The notes beneath the pieces were generated by a model, which was given only the letters and a program-made list of their open reading frames with translations, searched no databases and was not told the origin of the DNA. A program made the position numbers and the translations under genes. From positions 5,138 to 13,788 of the forward strand of contig PLNZ01000455.1 in assembly GCA_003142915.1 (NCBI GenBank): a DNA stretch of 8,651 nt. Reading direction: 5' to 3'. Below, piece by piece: positions 1 through 7,154 of the stretch. Within the stretch, counting starts at the first letter, position 1; each line of letters begins with the position of its first letter. This stretch comes from Ignavibacteriales bacterium. GTDB taxonomy: Bacteria; Bacteroidota; Ignavibacteria; Ignavibacteriales; Ignavibacteriaceae.

Positions 1-313
1 GAATTACTTATAAAATTACTAATGATAATATCAAAGCTGTGTAACCTATATCAATAATAATTATTAAATATTTATCTGCTTAATGACTGCATACCCGCGA
101 GGATTAATTTCCGTAACGATTTCACAAAAGCAGATTTACTAAACGAACTATAAAATTCCCTAATTCCCATCTTGCAATGCTTAACCGCTATCCTCCAAAA
201 ACCCGGTAAGAAAAGCATTTGCGAAACATAAGGGAAAGAGAAGTCCTTTTTTGGATAACGTTGCTTATTAAACCATTAATGAGGAGGGCGGTAGTTAAAC
301 CGCCCTTAGTATA
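1..313. other. Non-coding spacer left of trpB2
   Basis: I see no gene here. Reading frames on both strands are broken by frequent stops, and no piece resembles the end of a known protein or a tRNA. The first 100 bases are very AT-rich and the rest is of mixed composition. The only clear structure is the GC-rich hairpin at 285-306, annotated separately. The spacer could hold the promoter of a gene beyond the left edge, but no convincing promoter box can be named. Confidence 0.6.
285..306 (-). terminator. GC-rich hairpin just after the trpB2 stop, possible terminator
   Basis: AGGGCGGT (285-292) and ACCGCCCT (299-306) form a perfect 8-bp stem with a 6-base loop. In the minus-strand transcript the hairpin begins 7 bases after the trpB2 TGA stop. 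It stands out as GC-rich in AT-rich surroundings. No run of U follows on either strand, so it is not a textbook intrinsic terminator. It could still stop transcription weakly or protect the 3' end of the mRNA. The position supports a role at the end of trpB2; the function is inferred. Confidence 0.45.
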
Positions 314-1681
314 TCATGGAATTACAGGAGTATTTAATTTTTTCAAATCGGCATGTAATTCTTTTTCGGTAAGGTGATGTTCGACTAACTTGCCGGAGAG
401 ATAAGCATCATAGGCGCTCATATCAAAGAAGCCGTGCCCGCTTAAGTTAAACAGGATAGTCTTATGTGTTCCTTCCTCCTTTGCTTTCAAAGCTTCTTTT
501 ATCACGCAGGCAATAGCATGAGTTGATTCGGGAGCCGGAATTATACCTTCTGTTCTTGCAAATTTTATGCCTGCATCAAAACATTCAAGCTGATGAAAAT
601 CCTGTGCCTCAATTAAATTATCCTTTAATAATTGGCTCACTAAAACTCCGGCGCCGTGGTAGCGCAATCCACCTGCGTGAATAGACTCGGGAATAAATGT
701 ATGACCAAGAGTGTACATGGGCATTAATGGAGTGAAACCGGCTGTATCACCAAAGTCATATCTAAATTGCCCTTTAGTAAGTTTTGGACATGAAGAAGGT
801 TCTGCGGCAATACACCTGACATTTTTACCTTCACGGAAGTTTAATCCTAAAAATGGAAACGAAATTCCTGCAAAGTTTGATCCGCCGCCAAAGCAGCCGA
901 TCACAATATCCGGGAAATCATCAACCAATTCAAATTGTTTTATTGTTTCAAGTCCAATTACAGTCTGATGCATCAGAACATGGTTTAGCACACTGCCGAG
1001 AGCATATTTGGTATTGCCTGCAGTAACAGCTCTTTCAACAGCTTCTGAAATTGCAATACCAAGGCTCCCCGGTGAATTAGGATCTTCCGCAAGAATTTTT
1101 CTTCCTGATTCTGTTTTATCGGATGGAGAGGAGAATACTTTAGCTCCCCAGATATTCATCATAAATTTTCTATAAGGCTTTTGATCATAACTTACCTTAA
1201 CCATATAAACTTCAAGGTCAATACCAAAAAGATTGCACGCAAAGCTTAATGCGCTTCCCCATTGCCCTGCACCTGTTTCAGTTGTTAATCTTTTAACTCC
1301 TTCTTTCATATTATAATATGCTTGAGGAACTGCAGTATTCGGTTTATGCGAGCCTGCAGGGCTGACTCCTTCATACTTATAATAGATTTTTGCAGGGGTA
1401 TCTAAAAGCTTTTCAAATTCATACGCTCTAAAAAGAGGACTGGGGCGCCATATTTTATAAATATCTCTTACCTCTTCAGGAATGCCGATCCATCTTTCTT
1501 TGGATACTTCCTGTTTTATCAATTCCATAGGAAAGAGAGGCGCTAAATCCTGGGGCCCAATTGGCTGTTTTGTTCCAGGATGAAGTGACGGTAATGTTGG
1601 GTTCGGCATATCTGCCTGTATATTATACCAATTTTCGGGTATATCTTTTTCCGGTAATAAAATTTTTTTTAACTTTTCCAT
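314..1681 (-). CDS. trpB: Tryptophan synthase beta chain, TrpB2 type (PLP enzyme)
   Basis: This 455-residue cytoplasmic enzyme is expected to condense indole with L-serine to give L-tryptophan using pyridoxal phosphate. The family is clear: GSHKPN (110-115) carries the PLP lysine K113, ETGAGQWG lies at 135-142, the phosphate-binding GGGSN loop at 265-269, EGIIPAPESTHA at 379-390 and SGHG at 414-417. The tryptophan in GAGQWG, where classical TrpB1 has histidine, the extended N-terminus and the length above the roughly 400 residues of TrpB1 all mark the TrpB2 subgroup. The start is an ATG. AGGA lies only 3 bases upstream, too close to be a good ribosome site. No trpA or other trp gene is in the window, so it may work alone as an indole-salvaging enzyme; TrpB2 proteins bind TrpA poorly or differently. 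The gene lies 573 bases beyond hemH, with a decayed acetyltransferase between, so it is probably transcribed separately. Confidence 0.94.
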   Translation of the reverse strand: MEKLKKILLPEKDIPENWYNIQADMPNPTLPSLHPGTKQPIGPQDLAPLFPMELIKQEVSKERWIGIPEEVRDIYKIWRPSPLFRAYEFEKLLDTPAKIYYKYEGVSPAGSHKPNTAVPQAYYNMKEGVKRLTTETGAGQWGSALSFACNLFGIDLEVYMVKVSYDQKPYRKFMMNIWGAKVFSSPSDKTESGRKILAEDPNSPGSLGIAISEAVERAVTAGNTKYALGSVLNHVLMHQTVIGLETIKQFELVDDFPDIVIGCFGGGSNFAGISFPFLGLNFREGKNVRCIAAEPSSCPKLTKGQFRYDFGDTAGFTPLMPMYTLGHTFIPESIHAGGLRYHGAGVLVSQLLKDNLIEAQDFHQLECFDAGIKFARTEGIIPAPESTHAIACVIKEALKAKEEGTHKTILFNLSGHGFFDMSAYDAYLSGKLVEHHLTEKELHADLKKLNTPVIP

Positions 1682-1762
1682 AGGTCCTAATTATTTGTTT
1701 GTAGAAATAGTGATTTATTTAAATATTATTTTAGGCGTACAGCTAAAAGTTTGAAGATTATA

Positions 1763-1782
1763 GAAAGATTTTTTGATCTTTC
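1763..1782. repeat. AT-rich inverted repeat upstream of trpB2
   Basis: GAAAGAT (1763-1769) and ATCTTTC (1776-1782) form a perfect 7-bp stem around a 6-base loop, 81 bases upstream of the trpB2 start. It could be a weak leader hairpin or an operator. The stem is AT-rich, and repeats of this size arise often by chance, so this is only a structural note. Confidence 0.25.
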
Positions 1783-1834
1783 CTTCCGAAGTCAGATGTT
1801 TACTGAAACGGATGGCAAACTAATTTTTATCTTT

Positions 1835-1854
1835 AATTAATACGAATTAATACG
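1835..1854. repeat. Tandem decamer AATTAATACG x2
   Basis: AATTAATACG occurs twice, back to back and identical, at 1835-1844 and 1845-1854, and one further A matches the start of the unit. It lies in the non-coding DNA between the acetyltransferase remnant and trpB2. It could be a regulator site upstream of trpB2 or a simple slippage duplication. Nothing favours a particular protein. Confidence 0.3.
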
Positions 1855-1903
1855 AGTATTTTTAAGCTGCCTCAAACATAAAGAAAATTTGATTAAAAAT
1901 ATT

Positions 1904-2164
1904 CTATAAAACCGAATAATTCAAGAAACCGGGCTTTTCCCAGCCCTTCCTCAACATAGAAAATACCATCAAATCGGTATATTCTCCATTTAAATTTTGC
2001 CCTTCCCTTTTAATTCCTTCAAATGTAAAATGGAGCCTTTCGGGTATTGCTTTACTTCTTTCATTAACAACGGCGCATTTAATCACCACTCTGTTAAATT
2101 TCAAATTAAAAAAAGCATAACTTATACAAGATATGCAGGCCATAGTGGCGCGGTCAGAGGGGAT
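1904..2164 (-). pseudogene. C-terminal remnant of a RimJ/RimL-like GNAT acetyltransferase
   Basis: The minus-strand frame reads like the last third of a RimJ/RimL-type N-acetyltransferase, a family that moves acetyl from acetyl-CoA to ribosomal-protein N-termini or other amines. The recognisable run has an alpha-helix ending in SYAFFNLKFNRVVIKCAV, then NERSKAIPERLHFTFEG, then a LNGEYTDLMVFSML strand. This matches the family pattern YAF-x-L-NRVEI-x-N-x-S-IPERLGFT-x-EG-DxxxYxML. Intact members have about 170-190 residues. Only about 85 codons resemble the family here, and a TAA at 2165-2167 closes the frame upstream. Only about 90 bases then remain before the hemH stop, too few for the missing N-terminal half, and none of their frames shows it clearly. 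An ATG at 2143 would open a 79-residue ORF, but it lacks a complete acetyl-CoA fold. I call it a truncated, decaying gene. Confidence 0.75.
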
Positions 2165-2254
2165 TTAGGGGAGAGTTTATTCAAAATTGTGATATACTGA
2201 ATGTTTTGCGTAAGGTGAATTCTATTATTTATTCCAAGTTCAATATTCGATCTT

Positions 2255-3277
2255 TTAATTTCCACATTCTTTCAATATTAAATTTTTCAAAGTTTTAATC
2301 CACATTGGATGTTCGTTTAAACTTTCTACAAGCTGAATCTTCTCTCCACCATGCTCATTAAAAAGTTTCTGATATTCAATCCCGATTTCAACTATCGTTT
2401 CAAGACAATCAGAAACAAAAGCCGGACTAAAAACCAGCAGTTTTTTTGCATTTTCCTTTGCTTTTTGAATAATTATTTTGTCCGTAAACGGTTCAAGCCA
2501 GTTTTTATCCAACCTTGATTGAAAACAGACAGTATACTTATCTTTTGAAATATTAAGCTTTTCTGCTAAAAGGCGGCTGGTTGCATAGCAGGCTGCTTTA
2601 TAACAAAATTTGTTATCCTCAGTAATTTCATTTTCGCAGTTATGAACCGAACATTTTTTACCGTCAATATAAACTTTATCTACCTGCCTGACGGGCAAAC
2701 CATGATAACTGAATAAAATATGATCAAATTCATCTATATTATATTTTTTTGCTATTTCAACAAACGAATTTATAAAATCTTCATTATCATAAAATTGACC
2801 GGTGAATTTTATTTCGGGAATCACCCACCACTTGCTGATTATTTTCATCGCTTTTTCAATCACCGAGCCGGCAGAGGCTGAAGCGTATTGTGGAAACATT
2901 GGAATGATAATTAACTTTTCATACTGCTTTTTTCTCATCTTTTCCAGCACAGCATCCATTGATGGATTCCGGTATCTCATCGCAAGCTCCACATCATATT
3001 CACTACCTAGTTCATTTTGCAGCATTTCTTTAACTTTTTTCCCATAAATTAATAGAGGTGATCCGTTTTCTGTCCACAATTGCTTATAAATGTTAGCTGA
3101 TTTAGGCGATCTGAAAGGAACAATTATTATATTCACCAAAATTTTTCTAAGAAGCCAGGGTAAATCTATTACGCGCGGATCGTTTAAAAACTCAAAAAAA
3201 TATTTCCTTACATCGGAAACAGATGGGCTATCGGGCGTACCCAAATTTACAAGCAACACGCCGGTTTTTGATTTCAT
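2255..3277 (-). CDS. hemH: Ferrochelatase (haem synthesis), with internal four-Cys cluster
   Basis: This 340-residue enzyme of normal family length inserts ferrous iron into a porphyrin, either protoporphyrin IX to form protohaem or coproporphyrin in some lineages. The N-terminus GVLLVNLGTPDSP is typical. SYHGLP (190-195) carries the catalytic histidine H192, and SPAFVSDCLET (284-294) carries the conserved acidic E293. Between the two sites lie four cysteines within 22 residues: C209, C214, C225 and C230. That spacing fits the class with an internal [2Fe-2S] cluster described for Myxococcus xanthus ferrochelatase; the cluster here is a prediction. The sequence has no C-terminal membrane anchor. 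The ATG follows the reductase stop by 18 bases, with a weak GGA-type site (CCGGAAAA) before it, so the two genes should share a transcript. No other haem gene is in the window. Confidence 0.96.
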   Translation of the reverse strand: MKSKTGVLLVNLGTPDSPSVSDVRKYFFEFLNDPRVIDLPWLLRKILVNIIIVPFRSPKSANIYKQLWTENGSPLLIYGKKVKEMLQNELGSEYDVELAMRYRNPSMDAVLEKMRKKQYEKLIIIPMFPQYASASAGSVIEKAMKIISKWWVIPEIKFTGQFYDNEDFINSFVEIAKKYNIDEFDHILFSYHGLPVRQVDKVYIDGKKCSVHNCENEITEDNKFCYKAACYATSRLLAEKLNISKDKYTVCFQSRLDKNWLEPFTDKIIIQKAKENAKKLLVFSPAFVSDCLETIVEIGIEYQKLFNEHGGEKIQLVESLNEHPMWIKTLKNLILKECGN

Positions 3278-3295
3278 AATTTTTCCGGTTTTATT

Positions 3296-4462
3296 TCAGA
3301 TAACAAATACTTTTGCGATATCAACCAGTAATGACGGCTGATTTATAAGCGCTGTTGTAAAGAGCCTCCCCAAACTTCTTTTAGATTTAGGGACTTTATT
3401 GAATGAATGCGCTATTTTATTAAATTTATCATCCTTGAAGTTATAAATCCCATTTTTAATTCTTTCAAAAGTCTCATGGCGTTTACCAAGTCTTTCATGC
3501 CACGCATTGTCATAGGTGAATATATGATCCGGTTTATTCATCCTAATTGCTTCACCTGCAATTCTTCCGGCAATACTTCCGCCAATCATACCGCTTGCAA
3601 TACCGCCGCCGCTTAGAGGATTTACTTGCCTGGCGGCATCCCCGGTAAGCATAATTCCCAATGCAGATATTTTATCAAGAGTAACAGTACCGGGTACTCC
3701 ACCGGCAATTGAAGTAAGCACGGGAGCATCGGGATAGTTCTTCATCATAAAATTATTTAAATAAGATAAAGCCGATCTGTTTTTACCAATCATCCCACTT
3801 ACACCAAGTCCTATATTCGCAATATTTTTCCCTTTTGGGAATATCCAGAAATAACCGCCCGGTGCATAATTTTCACCAAAATAAAAGTATAATGTATTGG
3901 GATCTAAATTTATATTAGATGCGGTAATTTGTACACAGCACTCCATATCCCGGAAGTGAATGTATGTTTTCAATCCTGCCCACCTTCCGACCCTCGACTC
4001 TACGCCGTCGGCGCCAATAACAATTTTCGATCTGATTTCCTTTTGCTCTCCCCGGTATTGGTATTTAACCCCGGCAACTTTATCATCGTCAATTATTAAT
4101 CCGTTAACGTATGCGCGAGTTAAAATTTCTGCTCCGGCATTTGCGGCAGTTTTTGCAAGTTCATAATCAAATATCCTGCGTTCAAGCACGTAACCCGCAT
4201 CATCAAATTCAATGATCACTTCGGTGCCGTCCGGAGAATTTAGAGAGAATTTACCTATATGGGCAGCAATCCATTTCTCATCAGATGGAATAAATTCTTC
4301 AACACCGGCTTTACTTATTGCCTCGCCGCAGCGGACGGGATATCCCACATCCCTGTCTTTCTCGAGCATTAAAACAGAAACTCCCTGCTCTGCTGCAAAT
4401 CTTGCTGCTATTGATCCCGCAGGCCCTGCTCCCACAACAATTATATCATAGTTTGTTTTCAT
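3296..4462 (-). CDS. Geranylgeranyl reductase family FAD-dependent oxidoreductase
   Basis: This flavoprotein of about 388 residues belongs to the family that saturates double bonds in polyprenyl chains (archaeal lipid GGR, ChlP, mycobacterial MenJ). Numbered from the ATG at 4462, the FAD dinucleotide-binding GAGPAG is at 11-16 with the acidic strand end LEKD at 33-36. RCGEAIS contains the family-conserved C45, IGADG is at 149-153, the substrate-site motif PGGYFWIFP at 201-209, and the second FAD motif GDAA followed by NPLSGGGIASG at 274-291. There is no signal peptide or clear membrane segment. An in-frame TTG at 4468 would add two residues; the ATG is preferred, and neither has a clear ribosome site. 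A ferredoxin gene lies 106 bases upstream and hemH 18 bases downstream, all in one direction, suggesting a ferredoxin-fed reductase. A menaquinone side chain or another polyprenyl lipid is the likely substrate; a chlorophyll role is unlikely with no pigment genes in view. Family is confident, substrate is not. Confidence 0.9.
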   Translation of the reverse strand: MKTNYDIIVVGAGPAGSIAARFAAEQGVSVLMLEKDRDVGYPVRCGEAISKAGVEEFIPSDEKWIAAHIGKFSLNSPDGTEVIIEFDDAGYVLERRIFDYELAKTAANAGAEILTRAYVNGLIIDDDKVAGVKYQYRGEQKEIRSKIVIGADGVESRVGRWAGLKTYIHFRDMECCVQITASNINLDPNTLYFYFGENYAPGGYFWIFPKGKNIANIGLGVSGMIGKNRSALSYLNNFMMKNYPDAPVLTSIAGGVPGTVTLDKISALGIMLTGDAARQVNPLSGGGIASGMIGGSIAGRIAGEAIRMNKPDHIFTYDNAWHERLGKRHETFERIKNGIYNFKDDKFNKIAHSFNKVPKSKRSLGRLFTTALINQPSLLVDIAKVFVI

Positions 4463-4568
4463 TTTCAAATTGTTCGACAGCGTTTAATTCCCAGAGTCGT
4501 AATTTGCCACTAACAAAAAAATATATTTTAACTGTTTCGACTGTCTTGCTCTAACGATAAATAAAGGG
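4463..4568. other. Spacer between ferredoxin and reductase genes
   Basis: These 106 bases separate two minus-strand genes. They contain an AT-rich block with a seven-A run and no clear promoter box, terminator or small ORF. The gap is long enough to hold a separate promoter for the reductase-hemH pair, so co-transcription with the ferredoxin is likely but not certain. Confidence 0.4.
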
Positions 4569-4787
4569 TTATATTAATATTCCTTCACGATTAAATCTTA
4601 TGACTTCAATAGGACAACTCCAGACACACTTAGAGCAGTTTGTACACCGTTCATCAATGATGTAAATTTCAGCTTCCTTAAGCTCAATTGCATCTTCCGG
4701 GCAAATGCCTACGCAGCATCCGCAAAAATCACATTTATCCGGAAGTATTTCTATCATTAATCTGCCGGTACTTGCCTGTCGATACAT
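4569..4787 (-). CDS. 2[4Fe-4S] ferredoxin, bacterial type
   Basis: This small cytoplasmic electron carrier of up to 72 residues has two complete CxxCxxCxxxCP motifs: C19, C22, C25 and C29, then C48, C51, C54 and C58. Each should bind a low-potential [4Fe-4S] cluster. An extra cysteine, C24, sits beside the first motif. The ATG at 4787 gives ten residues, MYRQASTGRL, ahead of a second in-frame ATG at 4757. Starting there, MIEILPDKC matches the usual ferredoxin N-terminus and gives 62 residues. Neither start has a good ribosome site, so 4757 is a real alternative. The gene lies 95 bases after dnaG and 106 bases before the geranylgeranyl-reductase-family gene on the same strand. The likely partner is that reductase, as in Methanosarcina, where an adjacent ferredoxin supports geranylgeranyl reductase. 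It could also serve other enzymes, including IspG. Confidence 0.92.
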   Translation of the reverse strand: MYRQASTGRLMIEILPDKCDFCGCCVGICPEDAIELKEAEIYIIDERCTNCSKCVWSCPIEVIRFNREGILI

Positions 4788-4882
4788 AATTACATTCTAA
4801 TATTTCTAAAACTCAATTAAGGTTTTTAATAAATACATACAAAATATATTTATATTACTACAAAAAAATGTTATCTAAATCT

Positions 4883-6769
4883 CTAAGATTCAATTTCCGC
4901 CTGATTCTTGTTTAACAAAATTTTTTCCTTTTCAAGCACCGAATTTAACTTAGCCAGTTCAAACTTTTCTTCTTCTGTTGATGCCGCTTCAGCTTTTTTG
5001 AAATTATTTTGGATCAGGTAATTTATTTTTTCTACTTTAAATTTTATTACGGTATCTTTTGCAGTTTTTTGAAGGCTTATTTCAGAATCTTCTCCGGGAC
5101 GAATATCATCCCAGTTTTTACTGATTGCATATTTATCAAAAACCAATTCACGCACATACAATTGAAGTTCTTCTTCTTTTATTTTATCAATCAAGGCGCT
5201 TGTAATAATTTCTTCACCGTTTTCCAAAGCGCTGTAAACAATTTCAGCCAATTGAATATGCCTGCCTATAATAAATTCATCAATTGGGATTTGATTGGCA
5301 ATAAACTTAGCAACTTCTTCATTGCCCTTGAAAAGGATGCCTATAACCTCTGCCTCCGTATTATATCCTACAAGTGTCGTGTTATTTGAATTTTCAGCCG
5401 AATCAACCTCATTTTTCTTTAACAGTTCTCTATCTCTGTTACTCTCTTCATTAGTCAATTGTCTTCTTGAAGCGGAAATTGCTTTTTCAAGTTCTGTCTC
5501 AAGAAGCTTCTCCCTGAGATTAAATTTTTTTGCTATCGTTTTAATATAGAGGCTTCTTTTTATATCATCACTTAGGATAGCAATGGGTTTCACAAGCTCT
5601 CTTATCGCATTGGCAGTTTTGGATGCATCTTCAAACATTCCCTGAGACTCATAAAAAGCAGTCTGATATTCCAAAAAGTTTTGAGCTTTTTTAATTACAT
5701 CATCAAATTTTTCAGGGCCGAAATTATTCACATACGAATCAGGATCTTCGCCGGCAGGCAAAGAGGCAATTTTAATTTCCATATCTTTCCTGAGAAGCAG
5801 TTCAATACTCCTCATAGAAGCTTTTATCCCGGCAGTATCGGCATCAAATAACAGGACGACATTCTTTGTGTAACGCGAAAGCAGTTGAACCTGCTCTTCC
5901 GTAAGGGCTGTACCGGAAACAGCCACGACATTTTTAATTCCCGCCTGGTGTAAAGAAATTAAATCCATATAGCCTTCGACAAGGATTGCCTTATCGAGTT
6001 TGCGTATATCATCTTTTGCAAATGACAGACCGTATAAAATTCTTCCCTTGACATAAATAATTGACTCAGGCGAATTCAAATACTTTGCATTATTATCATC
6101 TTTGCCTTCTAAAATTCTGCCGGCAAATGCAACAACCCTTCCATTGGGAGAAAAAATCGGGAAAATTATTCGTCCTGAAAATCTATCATACAATCTTCCG
6201 TCCTTACCCTGTCCAATAAGTCCCAAAGAAATTGCTCTTTCCAGATCAAGTTTCTTCTCTTGTGCATAAGAGACAAAGTTATCCCAACCGGATAATGAAT
6301 ATCCCAATCCGAAAGCACGCATAGTCTGAAGCTTTACTTTCCTTTTTTGAAAATATTCGCGTGCAATTTCTCCGTTGGAAGAATTTAAGAGATTATTCGA
6401 GAAGAACTTTGCCGCTTCAGTATTCAGATCATATAGTATTTCCTGCTCGGTTTGTCTTTCAGATGAATCTTTTTCATCAACATCTATATTAATCCCATAC
6501 CTGCGAGCCATTTCCTGCACAGACTCAATGAAGGATATTTTTTCATACTCCATTATGAATTTGAAGACATTTCCTCCTGAATGGCAGCCGAAGCAATGAT
6601 ATATTTGCTTATCCTCACTTACAGTAAATGAAGGAGTTTTTTCATTGTGGAATGGGCAAAGCCCAATATAATTTTTCCCCCTTTTTCTTAATTGAACATA
6701 TTCCGAAATTACATCTACAATATTGGCAGCGGATCGTACTTCTTCAATTTTATTTTCGGATATTCTCAT
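4883..6769 (-). CDS. dnaG: DNA primase
   Basis: DnaG makes the short RNA primers for chromosome replication at the fork, acting with the DnaB helicase. The 628 residues match the family's usual 580-660. The N-terminal CHC2 zinc finger is complete: CPFHNEKTPSF gives C38 and H41, and CFGCHSGG gives C59 and C62. A catalytic core follows, with RIIFPIFSPNGRVVAFAGR at 200-218 and the TOPRIM metal-binding motifs EGYMD (265-269) and DADTAG (309-314). The remaining part, from about 430, is charged, helical and poorly conserved, as expected of the DnaB-interacting region. The ATG start gives the standard MRI...IEEVRSAANIVDVI beginning; no Shine-Dalgarno sequence precedes it. There is no rpsU or rpoD neighbour in view, so this is not the classical macromolecular-synthesis operon. 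Translation ends at TAG (4883-4885). Confidence 0.98.
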   Translation of the reverse strand: MRISENKIEEVRSAANIVDVISEYVQLRKRGKNYIGLCPFHNEKTPSFTVSEDKQIYHCFGCHSGGNVFKFIMEYEKISFIESVQEMARRYGINIDVDEKDSSERQTEQEILYDLNTEAAKFFSNNLLNSSNGEIAREYFQKRKVKLQTMRAFGLGYSLSGWDNFVSYAQEKKLDLERAISLGLIGQGKDGRLYDRFSGRIIFPIFSPNGRVVAFAGRILEGKDDNNAKYLNSPESIIYVKGRILYGLSFAKDDIRKLDKAILVEGYMDLISLHQAGIKNVVAVSGTALTEEQVQLLSRYTKNVVLLFDADTAGIKASMRSIELLLRKDMEIKIASLPAGEDPDSYVNNFGPEKFDDVIKKAQNFLEYQTAFYESQGMFEDASKTANAIRELVKPIAILSDDIKRSLYIKTIAKKFNLREKLLETELEKAISASRRQLTNEESNRDRELLKKNEVDSAENSNNTTLVGYNTEAEVIGILFKGNEEVAKFIANQIPIDEFIIGRHIQLAEIVYSALENGEEIITSALIDKIKEEELQLYVRELVFDKYAISKNWDDIRPGEDSEISLQKTAKDTVIKFKVEKINYLIQNNFKKAEAASTEEEKFELAKLNSVLEKEKILLNKNQAEIES

Positions 6770-7154
6770 AATTAATCAATAAAAACAATAACGATTCTAA
6801 AAATAATTGCAATTACAATTTAATATGTATTTTAACTCACTCAACTAATTTAATAAAAATAGATGATAAGATATTTATGTTATTTTTGTGAGAATAGGTC
6901 AGTCACTATAAAGATAATATGCTATTAGTGTTTTTAAAAAGACCCTGATTTCGGAAACCATACATTATATTAAAATAAAAATATTTAAATTTCCTTTTAA
7001 GGATTTTCCCTGGTTAAATGGAAAGTGACTCAAAAGATTACTTTATATTTGCGTTCATCTTTGCATTTTACATATTAGTGTTATTTAATAAAATGTTCAT
7101 TACAAAAGAGTGGATACCGGTGTTATATTACATTGATAATACGAAAGACTATAA
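6770..7154. promoter_or_regulatory. Divergent intergenic region between dnaG and ispG
   Basis: This 385-base AT-rich region separates genes that diverge, so it must hold the minus-strand start signals for dnaG and the plus-strand ones for ispG. No canonical promoter with both boxes is clear. TATATTTG at 7044-7051 matches the Bacteroidota -7 consensus TAnnTTTG on the plus strand, about 100 bases before ispG, but no TTTG lies at the expected distance upstream. A 12-bp palindrome (6804-6815) and a possible small ORF (7018-7170) are listed separately. I see no riboswitch or tRNA. Confidence 0.5.
6804..6815. promoter_or_regulatory. Perfect 12-bp palindrome, possible operator
   Basis: TAATTGCAATTA is exactly self-complementary and lies 35 bases upstream of the dnaG start, where a regulator could overlap the dnaG promoter. 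An ACAATT half-repeat follows immediately. In such AT-rich DNA a chance palindrome is quite possible, and no known regulator is assigned. Confidence 0.2.

Noticed and set aside
711..968. Plus-strand open frame inside trpB2, and similar frames opposite hemH, the reductase and dnaG
   Set aside because: They are antisense shadows of strongly conserved genes, with no domain, no sensible start signal and low-complexity translations.
1841..1856. TAATACGA-like sequence resembling part of a phage T7 promoter
   Set aside because: Only the first eight bases match; the rest of the T7 consensus is absent and the match is explained by the tandem AATTAATACG repeat.
1873..1880. Minus-strand TATGTTTG, a match to the Bacteroidota -7 box TAnnTTTG, upstream of trpB2
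   Set aside because: No TTTG lies at the expected distance of about 19-21 bases upstream, and single matches to this short box are expected by chance in AT-rich DNA.
1997..2200. Plus-strand 67-codon frame between trpB2 and hemH
   Set aside because: It overlaps the minus-strand acetyltransferase remnant, whose protein pattern is recognisable, while this frame has none.
4862..4890. Possible dnaG terminator: AATCT/AGATT stem around the stop codon, then a seven-T run on the minus strand
   Set aside because: The stem has only 5 AT-rich pairs, the loop is the stop codon itself, and the T run is about 9 bases away, so it is not a credible intrinsic terminator.
6992..7003. TCCTT/AAGGA inverted repeat before the small ORF
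   Set aside because: The loop would be only two bases and the arms five; it is more simply a chance dyad around a possible AAGGA ribosome site.
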